Positions 8,864 through 17,777 of a stretch of 64,000 nt of DNA are shown piece by piece. A program made the position numbers and the translations under genes. Source of the DNA: Hymenobacter sedentarius (lineage in GTDB: Bacteria > Bacteroidota > Bacteroidia > Cytophagales > Hymenobacteraceae); NCBI RefSeq assembly GCF_001507645.1, contig NZ_CP013909.1, positions 1,798,001-1,862,000 of the forward strand, given 5' to 3'. Below the pieces are notes generated by a model. It saw nothing but the letters and a program-made list of their open reading frames with translations. It made no database searches and was not told where the DNA came from. How positions within the stretch are numbered: the stretch's first letter is position 1; every line of letters starts with the position of its first letter.

Positions 8864-10879
8864 ATGACCAACAAATACTCAGCAGCGGCATTGCTCATGT
8901 TCGGTGCACTAGCCGCCAACACGGCCCAGGCCCAGGACGCCCGCCGCATTCAAAACAAAGTGTTGGGCGAAGACAACCAGCCGGTGCTGGTGCAGTTCAG
9001 CGCCGAAGGCAAGGCCGCTTACCGCGGCGTGGAAGGCGCCCAGGTGCTGCGCCAGCAACTGGCCCTGACCAACGCCGACCAGATGGTGAAGCGCCACGTG
9101 GAAACCGACCAGCTCGGCTTCACGCACGAGAAGTTTGCCCAGTACTACCAGGGCATCCGCGTGGAGCACGCCGACTACACGGTGCACGCCAAGGGCGGCA
9201 CGGTGGAAAGCATCAGCGGCGACTTCGAGAAGATTTCCGGGCTGAGCACCACGCCTTCCATGAGTGCCTCGGCCGCGCTGACCCGTGCCCTGGCCCACGT
9301 GGGCGCCACCAAGTACATGTGGCAGGACGTAGAAGAAGAAGCCGGCCTGAAGAAGGACACCAACAACTCCTCTGCCACTTACTATCCGCAGGGTGAGCTA
9401 GTGATTGTGCGCAACGAGCTGACCCAAAAAGCCAGCGCCAAAGGCCAGCCGGTACTGGCCTGGAAATTCAACGTGTATGCCCAGGAGCCGGTTAGCCGCG
9501 CCTACATCTACGTGAACGCCAGCACGGGCGAAATCGTGATGCAGGACAATATCATCAAGCATACGGACGCTACAGGTTCGTTTGCCACGGCCTATAGCGG
9601 CACCCGCTCCACCAACGACGGCACCACCACGGGCGGCTACTTCCTGCGCGAAGGCCTCACCCGCGGCCAGGGCATCGAAACCTATAACATGAAGAAAGGC
9701 ACCCAGTACAGCCGGGCCGTTGACTTCATCGACGCCGATAACAACTGGACGGCAGCCGAGTACAACAACGCCAACTTCGACAACGTGGCCGGCGATGCCC
9801 ACGTGGGCGCCCAGGCCACCTACGACTACTGGAAGAACGTGCACGGCCGCAATAGCTACGACAATGCCGGTGCCAAAATCAAGAGCTACGTGCACTACAG
9901 CCGCAGCTACGAAAACGCGTACTGGAACGGGTCGGTGATGACCTACGGCGACGGGGCCACGCGCTTCCGCCCGCTGACTTCGCTGGACGTGTGCGGCCAC
10001 GAAATCGGCCACGCCGTGTGCGAAAAAACGGCCAACCTGACCTACTCCAACGAGTCGGGTGCCATGAACGAAGGCCTCTCCGACATCTGGGGCGCCAGCA
10101 TCGAGGCCTATGCTGTGGCTTCGCTGGGCTTCACCTCAAGCGGCCCAAAAGCCAAGTCGACTTGGCTTATTGGCGAGGAAATCGACAAGCAGCAAGCCGC
10201 GCTGCGCTCGATGAGCGACCCCAAGTCGCAAGGGCAGCCCGATTATTACAAGGGCATTAACTGGTACGTTGGCACCAGCGACAATGGCGGTGTGCACACC
10301 AATTCGGGCGTAATCAACTACTGGTATTACCTGATTGCTAATGGCAAGTCTGGCACCAACGAGAAGGGCGTTGCTTACACCGTGCCCGCTATTGGGCTGG
10401 ATGCTGCAGCTAAAATCACCTTCCGCATGGAAAGCGTGTACATGGTGGCTTCTTCTACCTATGCACAGGCCCGCACTTACTCCATTCAGGCCGCTACGGA
10501 CCTCTACGGTTCCGGCTCAACTCAGGTAACGGCCGTAACAGCGGCCTGGGATGCCGTAGGCGTGACTACCGGTGCGGCCTTCGCCGCCGCTACCGGCACC
10601 ACCAGCCCCGCTGCTAATGCCTCCCTCACCGGCCTCGATGCGTCAGCTCGTTCGCTCAGCCTCTACCCGGTGCCCGCTACCAACGAGCTGCACCTGATGC
10701 TGGCCGGCAACGCCGAAATCACCAGTGTGCGCATATCCGACCTGCGCGGTGCTGCCGTGCATACGGCTCGCTACGATGGCAGCGGCACGCTTGACATCAG
10801 CAACTTGGCCAAAGGCATGTACCTAATTAGTGTAAGCGACGGACAGGACACCTTCCGCCAGCGCTTCGTGAAGGAGTAA
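8864..10879 (+). CDS. Secreted thermolysin-like M4 metallopeptidase with T9SS sorting domain (paralogue)
   Basis: 671 residues from ATG 8864, which gives a signal peptide like that of the upstream copy; the earlier ATG at 8771 would add an unneeded leader. Same order: signal, FTP/PepSY propeptide, M4 domain (HEIGHAV, MNEGLSDIWG, GVHTNSGVINY), Por sorting domain (LYPVPATNELHL ... MYLISV). It lacks the GEVED domain of its neighbour, so the two genes differ mainly by that insert. DNA at 8945-9285 is identical to 6330-6670, pointing to recent duplication or gene conversion. Both neighbours end in their own terminators, so the pair is not one operon. Confidence 0.94.
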   Translation: MTNKYSAAALLMFGALAANTAQAQDARRIQNKVLGEDNQPVLVQFSAEGKAAYRGVEGAQVLRQQLALTNADQMVKRHVETDQLGFTHEKFAQYYQGIRVEHADYTVHAKGGTVESISGDFEKISGLSTTPSMSASAALTRALAHVGATKYMWQDVEEEAGLKKDTNNSSATYYPQGELVIVRNELTQKASAKGQPVLAWKFNVYAQEPVSRAYIYVNASTGEIVMQDNIIKHTDATGSFATAYSGTRSTNDGTTTGGYFLREGLTRGQGIETYNMKKGTQYSRAVDFIDADNNWTAAEYNNANFDNVAGDAHVGAQATYDYWKNVHGRNSYDNAGAKIKSYVHYSRSYENAYWNGSVMTYGDGATRFRPLTSLDVCGHEIGHAVCEKTANLTYSNESGAMNEGLSDIWGASIEAYAVASLGFTSSGPKAKSTWLIGEEIDKQQAALRSMSDPKSQGQPDYYKGINWYVGTSDNGGVHTNSGVINYWYYLIANGKSGTNEKGVAYTVPAIGLDAAAKITFRMESVYMVASSTYAQARTYSIQAATDLYGSGSTQVTAVTAAWDAVGVTTGAAFAAATGTTSPAANASLTGLDASARSLSLYPVPATNELHLMLAGNAEITSVRISDLRGAAVHTARYDGSGTLDISNLAKGMYLISVSDGQDTFRQRFVKE

Positions 10880-10896
10880 CCGCTCTTTGGAATTGC

Positions 10897-10931
10897 AAAA
10901 GGCCCGTCAGTTTTGCTGACGGGCCTTTTTT
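10897..10931. terminator. Bidirectional rho-independent terminator
   Basis: Perfect 10-bp stem GGCCCGTCAG / CTGACGGGCC at 10901-10925 with an A run before and a T run after. It serves the M4 gene on the plus strand and the outer membrane protein gene converging from the minus strand. Confidence 0.85.
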
Positions 10932-10971
10932 GTGTTTGGCTAACTCACTTACTTGCTAATCTCCGGTGGTA

Positions 10972-11709
10972 TTAGCGCAGGGCATAATCAAGTTTCAGCA
11001 TCACCGTGGCGAAGCCGTCTTTGTTGAGCCCGGCGCCGCCCAGGCGAACGTTGATATCGTCGAGCTGGTCGGTGGAAGTGATGTAGTAGTTGGCTTCCAA
11101 GCCGGCCCGCAGCCGGTCGGTCATGAGCACACTGAAGCCGCCGCCTACTGGCACCACGCCGGCCAGCGCCGGGTAGTCGTTGCGCTCGGGCTGCAGGTAG
11201 GTGGTCGTCTTATCGGGCCGCTCCGTGCCGAAGTAGGAGCGCGGGTTGAAGAGCAGCAGCCCAGCGCCGGCCTGCGCATAAATCTGCAGCGTGGGCGCAT
11301 CGGCCTGCGAGGCCGCAAAAATGGATTCGTCGTGCAGGAAATCGAAGCGCAGAAAGACCGTGCCCAGCCCGTTGGAGCCGGTGAAGGCCAGGCCGCGCTC
11401 CACGGCCTTGTCCCGGGCCCCCAGCTTCACGTAGGAAAACTCGCCGCCGATTTTCAGGTGGGGGGTGAGGCGGTACAGCCCGCCCGCGCTAAAGGCGGGG
11501 CCGAAGAAATTGTCGCTGGGGCTGTTGCCCAGGTCGCCGTTGTAGAGCCCGGTGCCGGCCCCAAACGTGATGTGTGCCGGGCCCCGGTAGTAGGGGCGGC
11601 CTTGGCTATTGTAATGCCGCTTTTGCCCGTAATGCTGGGCTTGGACTGTTTGACTGCTAATGATTCCTGCTGTTGTTACTACTCCTAAAACCAAGGCCTT
11701 AATCCGCAT
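10972..11709 (-). CDS. Outer membrane beta-barrel protein
   Basis: 245 residues from ATG 11709, giving a signal peptide ending TVQAQ. The rest alternates polar and aromatic residues as in an 8-12 strand barrel: GAGTGLYNGDLG, GGLYRLTPHLKIGGEFSY, AQAGAGLLLFNPRSYFG, a FSVLMTDRLRAGLEANYY pattern, and a C-terminal MLKLDYAL strand. No enzymatic motif. An in-frame ATG at 11760 is ignored because it would bury the signal peptide. Confidence 0.7.
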   Translation of the reverse strand: MRIKALVLGVVTTAGIISSQTVQAQHYGQKRHYNSQGRPYYRGPAHITFGAGTGLYNGDLGNSPSDNFFGPAFSAGGLYRLTPHLKIGGEFSYVKLGARDKAVERGLAFTGSNGLGTVFLRFDFLHDESIFAASQADAPTLQIYAQAGAGLLLFNPRSYFGTERPDKTTTYLQPERNDYPALAGVVPVGGGFSVLMTDRLRAGLEANYYITSTDQLDDINVRLGGAGLNKDGFATVMLKLDYALR

Positions 11710-11789
11710 GCTATCGATATAAAAGTGAAGGAAACCGCTTATACGGAGCTTAACGGGCAAACCGCCGAAATCCGTCTGTTTGGTGGCGC

Positions 11790-12560
11790 TTACTTGAAGG
11801 TGCCTTGCGGGTCGGGCTGCTTGGCCAGCAGGTCCGTGATAAGTTGAAAGTCGAGGCTGGGGACGCTCAGCGACTGGCCTTTGTGGACGGCGGCCCAGGC
11901 CTCGGGGTACTTCTCCTGGTAGTACAGGCCGCGCGCCAGCTGCTGCCAGGCATCGGCGTTGGCGGGGTCTAGGGTGGTGGCGCGCTGGAGCAGTTCCATG
12001 CCGGCGGTCAGGTCCTTCTTTTTCTTGGTCTTGCTGTAGCGGATGAGGTAGCTGGCGCCCAGGTCGCTCATGAGCAGGGTGCTGCTGGGCGCCAGGGCCA
12101 GGCCCTTGGCGAGAAGGCCGATGGCGGCGTCGGGGTTGGGCTGGGCGCTGGCCACAATGCCCAGGCCGCGGTAGGCTTCGGCATTTTGCGGGTTGAGCAG
12201 CCAGGCCAGGTTAAAGCGGTAGGCGGCGGTGTCGGGCAGGTTTTCGCGCAGGTACTCGTAGCCTTTGGTGGTGAAAAAGGCGCTGGCCTCGGCCGTTGAG
12301 CCGAAGCTGGCAGCAATGGCCTTGAGCTGGGCTTCGCCAATGACCTGGGTGGCTTGGGCCGGCGTGAGGCCGCCAAATAGCGGCTGCAGGCGCGCGGCGC
12401 GCGGCGATGCGGTGCCAGCGGCAAGGCTGCCATCGGCGTTGGCCACGCTGGCGGCGCGGCCTTTGCGCTGGGCGTGCGCGGGGGCCGCCGCGAGCAGCCC
12501 AAGCAGCAGCAAAGCAGCCCAGGGCTGCGAAATGGTTTTGAGCGAAGCGGAAAACAACAC
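11790..12560 (-). CDS. Exported tetratricopeptide repeat protein
   Basis: 256 residues with an N-terminal signal peptide (hydrophobic run ending AAPAHAQ). Several TPR units can be seen between ~100 and 240 (AYRFNLAWLLNPQNAEAYRG, LLQRATTLDPANADAWQQLA). TPRs hold protein partners; no enzyme activity is implied. The start is GTG 12560, about 60 nt downstream of a perfect -7 box. It lies on the same strand as the beta-barrel gene with an 80-bp gap; co-transcription is possible but unproven. Confidence 0.75.
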   Translation of the reverse strand: MLFSASLKTISQPWAALLLLGLLAAAPAHAQRKGRAASVANADGSLAAGTASPRAARLQPLFGGLTPAQATQVIGEAQLKAIAASFGSTAEASAFFTTKGYEYLRENLPDTAAYRFNLAWLLNPQNAEAYRGLGIVASAQPNPDAAIGLLAKGLALAPSSTLLMSDLGASYLIRYSKTKKKKDLTAGMELLQRATTLDPANADAWQQLARGLYYQEKYPEAWAAVHKGQSLSVPSLDFQLITDLLAKQPDPQGTFK

Positions 12561-12621
12561 GGGATTGAATGAATAATGAATAAACCCGGCCGCTATAAAA
12601 AGGGCCCGGCAGGCTATCTGG

Positions 12622-12629
12622 CAAAGATA
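12622..12629 (-). promoter_or_regulatory. -7 promoter element (TATCTTTG on minus strand)
   Basis: Exact TAnnTTTG match 61 bases upstream of the GTG start at 12560 of the TPR gene. A clear -33 partner is not evident. Confidence 0.5.
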
Positions 12630-12757
12630 AACCCAGTAGCGGCAAGGACATGGCCCGCCCTGGCATGGAGCTCAGCGCAAACTGCGGCGCCTGCCAGGGC
12701 GTAAGTGGGCCACCGCGCCCGCAGTTGGCCGCGGCCCTTTCCGGTTTCGTTGACTTT

Positions 12758-13642
12758 ATGCGTCGTTTCTTTTTGTTGATGCCCCTGGCCGTGCTGCTAG
12801 CCGCCGTAGTGGTAGTGCTGGCCACCGAATACGTGGTGGCCCGCCCCGGCCACCGCACCAAAGACGTGGCCTACGTGCCGGCCTCCGCGCCCGATTTTGA
12901 TAAAGAGCGCCACATTCTGGACGTGTACTCGCCCAACGGCGCCGCGGCCAAGACCGCCGGCTACCCGGTGGTGCTGTTCATCCACGGCGGCAGCTGGACG
13001 AGCGGCAGCAAGAACATCTACACCTTCATTGGGCGGCGGCTGGCCAAGCAGGGCGTGGTGGCCGTGGTTATCAATTACCGCCTGGCCCCGCCGGTGCACG
13101 TGCCCGAGCAGGCCGCCGATTGCGCCCACGCCCTGGCCTGGACCGTGACCAACATCGGGCGCTACGGCGGCGACCCGGCCCGCATCTTCGTGATGGGGCA
13201 CTCGGCCGGCGGTGGGCTAGCGGCCCTGCTCGCCACCGACGACGCCCTGCTCGCCCGCAACGGCTTACCTCAAAATCCCGTACGTGGCGCCATCATGGAC
13301 GACCCGGCCGGCCTCGACATGTACAGCTACCTCAAGGAAATGAAGTACGAGGGCGACCAGCAGTACCTCGTGCCCTTTGGCAAAGACCCCGCGGTGTGGA
13401 AAGAACAGTCGGCCATCTACAAGATTAAGCCGGGCATGCCGCCCTTTATGTTCTTCATCGGCGGCGAAACCTACCCCAGCATCAGTGGCAGCGCGGGCCG
13501 CTTCCGCGACCGGCTCAAGGTTATTGGGCAGCCCGCCCAGTACACCGTGCTGCCCGGCAAGCACCACATTCCCATGGTGCTGCAGCTGTATTGGCAGCAT
13601 AATATCATTTACCAGGAACTGCTGAAGATGGTTGGGGCCTAA
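12758..13642 (+). CDS. Membrane-anchored or secreted alpha/beta hydrolase (HSL/carboxylesterase type)
   Basis: 294 residues from ATG 12758, beginning with MRR and a long hydrophobic segment (signal anchor). Oxyanion-hole motif HGGSW (in VVLFIHGGSWTSG), nucleophile elbow GHSAGG and a late His in PGKHHIPMV form the hormone-sensitive-lipase-like esterase arrangement. INYRLAP is also typical of that group. The substrate is likely a short-chain ester or kynurenine-like compound; unknown. The upstream in-frame ATG (12650) would hide the signal anchor and is rejected. Confidence 0.85.
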   Translation: MRRFFLLMPLAVLLAAVVVVLATEYVVARPGHRTKDVAYVPASAPDFDKERHILDVYSPNGAAAKTAGYPVVLFIHGGSWTSGSKNIYTFIGRRLAKQGVVAVVINYRLAPPVHVPEQAADCAHALAWTVTNIGRYGGDPARIFVMGHSAGGGLAALLATDDALLARNGLPQNPVRGAIMDDPAGLDMYSYLKEMKYEGDQQYLVPFGKDPAVWKEQSAIYKIKPGMPPFMFFIGGETYPSISGSAGRFRDRLKVIGQPAQYTVLPGKHHIPMVLQLYWQHNIIYQELLKMVGA

Positions 13643-13682
13643 AGGTTTGAGCGCCTTATTGAGCCAAACAGTCCGTCCTGCA

Positions 13683-13875
13683 GCGCGGAGCCGAGGAACC
13701 TCACCCCCGGCCCCTCTCCCGCGGAGAGGGGAGCCAGACGTCAGTTCACTCAACAGAAAGCCCCAGCTCAATATTGAGCCGGGGCTTTCTGTTGTCAGGA
13801 ATTGAGCTAAAAATTATGCCGTGGCTCCCCTCTCCGCGGGAGAGGGGCCGGGGGTGAGGTCACCCGGCTCCGCGC
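13683..13875. repeat. Large nested palindromic intergenic repeat
   Basis: Perfect 38-bp arms at 13699-13736 and 13822-13859 (each containing CCTCACCCCCGGCCCCTCTC or its complement), extended by 11-bp outer arms at 13683-13693 and 13865-13875. In the centre sits a second palindrome (CAACAGAAAGCCCC 13751-13764 with its complement at 13781-13794, around GCTCAATATTGAGC), which can terminate transcription of both converging genes. Confidence 0.85.
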
Positions 13876-13901
13876 TACACGACTGCACTACTGCAACCAC
13901 C

Positions 13902-14393
13902 TCAACCAAACAGCCCAATTTGCCTTGTGGGCTGCTCAAAATTCAGCAGCCACTTCTTGCGGTGCATGCCGCCGGCGTAGCCGGTGAGGCTGCCATCGGC
14001 CCCGATAACGCGGTGGCAGGGCCACACGATGGCCAGTGGGTTTTGGCCATTGGCGGCGCCCACGGCGCGCACCGATTTGGGGTTGTTCAGCCGTTTGGCT
14101 ACGTCTAGGTAAGAAGCCGTTCGGCCGTAGCCGATGCCCACCAGCGCTTGCCAGACCTGCCGCTGAAAATCGGTGCCAAACGTGGGTGTGTAGGTGAGGT
14201 TGAAATCGCGCAGCTCGCGGCCAAAATAGGCTTGCAGCTGGCGGTGGCCCTCCTGCAGGCACGCTGGCACGGCGCCAAATGGGGTGGCCACGGGTCCGGG
14301 TGTTTCGAGGAAGCTCACGGCGCTCAGCCCTGCATCGGTGCCGGTGAGGGAAAGCAAGCCCAGGGGCGAGTTGAGGTAAGCCGTGGCCGTCAT
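13902..14393 (-). CDS. Methylated-DNA--[protein]-cysteine S-methyltransferase
   Basis: 163-residue suicide enzyme that moves an alkyl group from O6-alkylguanine to its own Cys. The active site is WPCHRVIGADGSLTGYAGG, the helix-turn-helix before it contains RQVWQALVGIGYGRTASY, and an Asn hinge precedes it (VGAANGQNP). Length is normal for the Ogt-type enzyme. ATG 14393 is used; the earlier in-frame start at 14438 adds an unconserved leader. It converges on the hydrolase gene across the palindromic repeat. Confidence 0.93.
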   Translation of the reverse strand: MTATAYLNSPLGLLSLTGTDAGLSAVSFLETPGPVATPFGAVPACLQEGHRQLQAYFGRELRDFNLTYTPTFGTDFQRQVWQALVGIGYGRTASYLDVAKRLNNPKSVRAVGAANGQNPLAIVWPCHRVIGADGSLTGYAGGMHRKKWLLNFEQPTRQIGLFG

Positions 14394-14421
14394 AGGAAGC
14401 CAAAGGTAGACGCCACTTGGG

Positions 14422-15633
14422 CTAGCCTGGCTGCCCAATGGCGGTTTTGGCCCCTTGCGGGCGCCGGGCGGGCACCGCGGCGGCTACGCGGGCCTGGGCC
14501 GTTAGCAGGGCTTCGGCGCTGGGCAGGTGCAGCCGACGGGCGGGGCCGGGGTGGCCCAGGTCGGCGTCCCAGAGGCCGGAGCGGTGCCACTCCTGGAGGT
14601 GGTCCCAGTCGGGCCGGTCGATGATGGGGTAAATGCAGGTGCCCCACAGCGGCAGGCCGGCGCTGACCACGGCGGCGCATTCCTGCCCAATCATGCGCCA
14701 CCACAGCGGCCGGTCGACGCCCGGGTGGCTGGTTTCGGTGATGGCGAAGGGGCGGCGGTAGCGCTTGTATGCCTCGCGCAGCAGCTCGCGCAGGGGGCGC
14801 CAGCGCGGGTCGGGCACGGGGTCGTTCCAGCCCAGTTTATGGTAGGGGTGCAGCTGCCACTGGTTGTCGTAGTAGTAGTTGAACCCCACAACGTCGAGCA
14901 GCTCGGGCGCGCCGCCCAGCTCCGGGCACATCTTGCCGCACAGCATGTCGGTGGCCTGAAACTGGTTGAGGTGGGCCGTGCGCACGTCGCGGCGCTGCTG
15001 AGGCCCGGCGTTGGCCGGCGCCACAATGTTGATGAGCGGCTCGGTAGTGAGCAGCCGGATGCTGGGGTCGGCTTCGCGCAGGGCGTAGCTGCCCTCGATG
15101 TAGGCACGCATCAGGCCGTACTTCACGTCCCAGCCCTGGTGGTGGCAGTAGGGCGAAGTGCCCCGGACCTCGCCGCCCAGCCAGGAAATAAAGCTGACCT
15201 CGTTGATGGGCGTCACGATGAGCGTATCGTCGGGCCGCTGCGAGCGGTAGAAGTCCACGAAGGCCCGGCACAAGGCCGCAAAGCGCCGGGCAAACATGGG
15301 ATGCAGCGGCGTGAGGTCGTCGGGGTAGCCAAAGTGGCACAGGTCCCACACCTGCTGGATGCCGTGGCGCTGGCCGGCCTCGAGCATGGTTTGCACCGTG
15401 CTGAAATCGTAATGATAGGCCCGTTTCTCAATCTGGGCCCAGCGGATGCCCTCCCGCACGGTGCGCACCTGGAATTGGGCCAGCGCCGCGTAATCTTCGT
15501 CGATGAGCGGCAGATGCCCGGTCAGGGGCAGAAAGTCAACGCGGTTGCCGAAGGCGTTGAGCTGGTCGGTGCATTCGTAGCCGCCCCACCAAAAGGAGCG
15601 GAAAGGGTTGGTGTCGGGAAAAGTAAGCGCCAT
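14422..15633 (-). CDS. Glycoside hydrolase family 1-like (beta-glucosidase-related) protein
   Basis: 403 residues from ATG 15633. It has the TIM-barrel pattern of GH1-like enzymes: EGIRWAQIEKRAYHYDF early, the acid/base Glu in TPINEVSF (~residue 150) and the nucleophile Glu in AITETSHPG (~290), with WGTCIYPIIDRPDW near the end. These proteins are often found in actinobacteria and Bacteroidota and are only distantly related to true beta-glucosidases, so the substrate is uncertain. No signal peptide, so probably cytoplasmic. The C-terminal ~35 residues look low-complexity. Confidence 0.7.
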   Translation of the reverse strand: MALTFPDTNPFRSFWWGGYECTDQLNAFGNRVDFLPLTGHLPLIDEDYAALAQFQVRTVREGIRWAQIEKRAYHYDFSTVQTMLEAGQRHGIQQVWDLCHFGYPDDLTPLHPMFARRFAALCRAFVDFYRSQRPDDTLIVTPINEVSFISWLGGEVRGTSPYCHHQGWDVKYGLMRAYIEGSYALREADPSIRLLTTEPLINIVAPANAGPQQRRDVRTAHLNQFQATDMLCGKMCPELGGAPELLDVVGFNYYYDNQWQLHPYHKLGWNDPVPDPRWRPLRELLREAYKRYRRPFAITETSHPGVDRPLWWRMIGQECAAVVSAGLPLWGTCIYPIIDRPDWDHLQEWHRSGLWDADLGHPGPARRLHLPSAEALLTAQARVAAAVPARRPQGAKTAIGQPG

Positions 15634-15659
15634 AGGAGAGTAGCTGTGTAGAATACGCA

Positions 15660-15695
15660 GCCGCCCGCGGCAGCTGGGTAGCTGCCGCGGGCGGC
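15660..15695. terminator. Very strong hairpin, probable terminator
   Basis: Perfect 16-bp stem (GCCGCCCGCGGCAGCT and complement) with a 4-nt loop between the end of the CDF gene (15728) and the start of the GH1-like gene (15633). No long T run is present, so it may instead be a REP-like element. Confidence 0.6.
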
Positions 15696-15727
15696 CGGCT
15701 TCCTTTACCCAAAAATAGCCGATTGGG

Positions 15728-16678
15728 TTAATGTGGAGCTTCGCTATTGAGGCTTTCCGGCCGATGCGCCAGGTTTTTGGCTTCAATAAAAATGCGCTGC
15801 ACCTCGGGGTGCTCGGCCCGGATGGCGTCCTGCAGCAGCTCAACGGCGCTGGCTACCTGGCCGGAGCTCAGGTCGTCGGCAAACTCTACGTCGAGGGCCA
15901 GCACCACGTCGTTGGGGCCCAGGTACATGGTGAGGGGCGAGCGAATCTCGCACACCTGAGGCTGGGCGCGGGCAATGCGCTCCAGGTTGGCCAGGGTCTC
16001 GGCATCGACGCCCGTGCCCACCAGCAGGCCCTTGGTGCGGGCCACCAGAAACACGGCCACCAGCATCAGCAGCAGCCCAATGGCGATGGATGCGGCCCCG
16101 TCGAAGTACGGATTGTTGAGCAGATGGCCCAGAAACACCCCGACCAAAGCCAGCAGCAGGCCCACTAGCGCCGCCAGGTTTTCCATTACGGAAGCGAAAA
16201 CTGCCGGGTCTTTGCTCGTGCGCAGCATCTTCACGAAGCCCACGTTTGCCTCCGACTGCGCCAGCAGTGCCTTCACCGACAAGTACATGGCCACGCCTTC
16301 GAAGAGCAGCGAAACCCCCAGCACGATGTAGTTCCACTTGGCATCTTCAAGCGGCACCGGGTCCTGAATGTGCTTGATGCCCTCGTAGAACGACATGCCG
16401 CCGCCGATGGCAAAGATGAGCACCGCCACAATCAAGCCCCAGAAATACAGCTCCTTGCTGTGCCCAAACGGGTGCTCGGCATCGGGCGGGCGCTGGCTGC
16501 GGTTTACGCCGTAGAGCAGCAGGCCGCTGTTGCCGGTATCCACCAGGGAGTGGATGCCTTCGGAAAGCATGGCCGACGAACCCGTGAAGTACGCCGCCAC
16601 AAATTTACTGACGGCGATGGCGACGTTGGCGGCGATGCCGCCGTAGAGGGAAATTTTAGAAGCGTTAGCGGAAGCCAT
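15728..16678 (-). CDS. Cation diffusion facilitator family transporter
   Basis: 316-residue CDF membrane transporter that exports divalent metals (Zn, Co, Fe, Mn) by proton antiport. Metal-site motifs: SEGIHSLVDTGN in TM2 (HxxxD) and NPYFDGAASI in TM5, then a cytoplasmic regulatory domain (VEFADDLSSGQVASAVELL ... EVQRIFIEA). It lies 30 bp downstream of a closely related gene on the same strand, so the two probably form an operon that could make a heterodimer. The metal cannot be assigned. Confidence 0.9.
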   Translation of the reverse strand: MASANASKISLYGGIAANVAIAVSKFVAAYFTGSSAMLSEGIHSLVDTGNSGLLLYGVNRSQRPPDAEHPFGHSKELYFWGLIVAVLIFAIGGGMSFYEGIKHIQDPVPLEDAKWNYIVLGVSLLFEGVAMYLSVKALLAQSEANVGFVKMLRTSKDPAVFASVMENLAALVGLLLALVGVFLGHLLNNPYFDGAASIAIGLLLMLVAVFLVARTKGLLVGTGVDAETLANLERIARAQPQVCEIRSPLTMYLGPNDVVLALDVEFADDLSSGQVASAVELLQDAIRAEHPEVQRIFIEAKNLAHRPESLNSEAPH

Positions 16679-16708
16679 AAAGCAGATTTCGTAGGTAATT
16701 GGGCGGGG

Positions 16709-17656
16709 TTAATCCATGGTCGCGCTGCCCACACGCTCCTTTTCGCCAATGGCTTTGGCTTCGATAAAAATGCGTTTGAATTCCGGGTGCTCGGCCCGGA
16801 TGGCGTTTTGCAGGGCATGCACCGCGTGCTCGACTTCATCGGCCGACAGGCGGTTTTCGAATTCGATGTCCAGCGCCAGGATGACATCGGCCGGCCCAAG
16901 GTACATGGTGAGTGGCACCCGCATGTGCTGCACCGCGGGCTGGGCGTGCACAATGCGCTCGAGGTCCCGCAGGGTTTCGTCGTCGGCCCCGATGCCCACC
17001 AGCAGGGCCTTGGTTTTGTAAATGAGGAACATGGCTACGCCTACCAGCAGCGTGCCAATGCCAATGGAGGCCACGCCGTCGAGGTAGGGATTGCCCAGCA
17101 AGTGCCCCAGGTACACACCGGCCAGCGCGATGACCAGCCCAACCAAAGCCGCCAGGTCTTCGAGCAGAATGGCAAACACCGCCGGGTCCTTGCTGCGGCG
17201 CAGCGTTTGCCAGAAGCCTTCGTCGCCGCGGTCGGCATTGAAGGCTTTGAAAGCCAGAAAGCAGGAAATGCCTTCGAACACCAGCGAGATGCCCAGCACC
17301 CAGTAGTTCCAGGTGGGGTCGGAGAGGGGCGCCGGGTGCTTGAGGTGCTCGATGCCTTCGTAAAACGACATGCCGCCGCCCACCGAAAACACCAGAATGG
17401 CCACAATAAGCGCCCAGAAGTACAGCTCCTTGCTGCGCCCGAATGGGTGGCGCCGGTCGGGCGCCTTACCGCTCTGGTACACCCCCAGCAGAATGAGAAA
17501 GCCGTTGCCGCTGTCCACCAGCGAGTGAATGCCCTCGGAAAGCATGGCCGAGGAACCAGTGAAGTACGCCGCCACAAACTTGCTGACGGCGATGGCAATG
17601 TTGGCCCCGATGGCTCCGTAAATGGCAAATTTGGAGGAGGACGCGGTTGAACTCAT
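16709..17656 (-). CDS. Cation diffusion facilitator family transporter (tandem paralogue)
   Basis: 315 residues, collinear with the downstream copy over the whole length: identical SSAMLSEGIHSLVD core in TM2, GNPYLDGVASIGIG in TM5, and the same C-terminal domain ending EFKRIFIEAKAIG. Sequence divergence between the copies is substantial, so the duplication is not recent. This is the first gene of the pair. Confidence 0.9.
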   Translation of the reverse strand: MSSTASSSKFAIYGAIGANIAIAVSKFVAAYFTGSSAMLSEGIHSLVDSGNGFLILLGVYQSGKAPDRRHPFGRSKELYFWALIVAILVFSVGGGMSFYEGIEHLKHPAPLSDPTWNYWVLGISLVFEGISCFLAFKAFNADRGDEGFWQTLRRSKDPAVFAILLEDLAALVGLVIALAGVYLGHLLGNPYLDGVASIGIGTLLVGVAMFLIYKTKALLVGIGADDETLRDLERIVHAQPAVQHMRVPLTMYLGPADVILALDIEFENRLSADEVEHAVHALQNAIRAEHPEFKRIFIEAKAIGEKERVGSATMD

Positions 17657-17765
17657 GCCTAGCCTTACGCAGCAAGCGCGGCGGGCGTTGGCCGAAAGCA
17701 GGCGGCCGGGGCGCGGTTGAGCTAACCACAGCCGCCGCCGGCCTTGCCAATGACAAGCCCGGCAC

Positions 17766-17773
17766 TACTTTCG
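17766..17773 (+). promoter_or_regulatory. -7 promoter element (TACTTTCG) four bases before a start codon
   Basis: TACTTTCG with a TTG 19 bases upstream fits the Bacteroidota promoter. Only four bases separate it from the ATG at 17778, so the transcript would begin at or next to the start codon. Confidence 0.6.
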
Positions 17774-17777
17774 CCCC

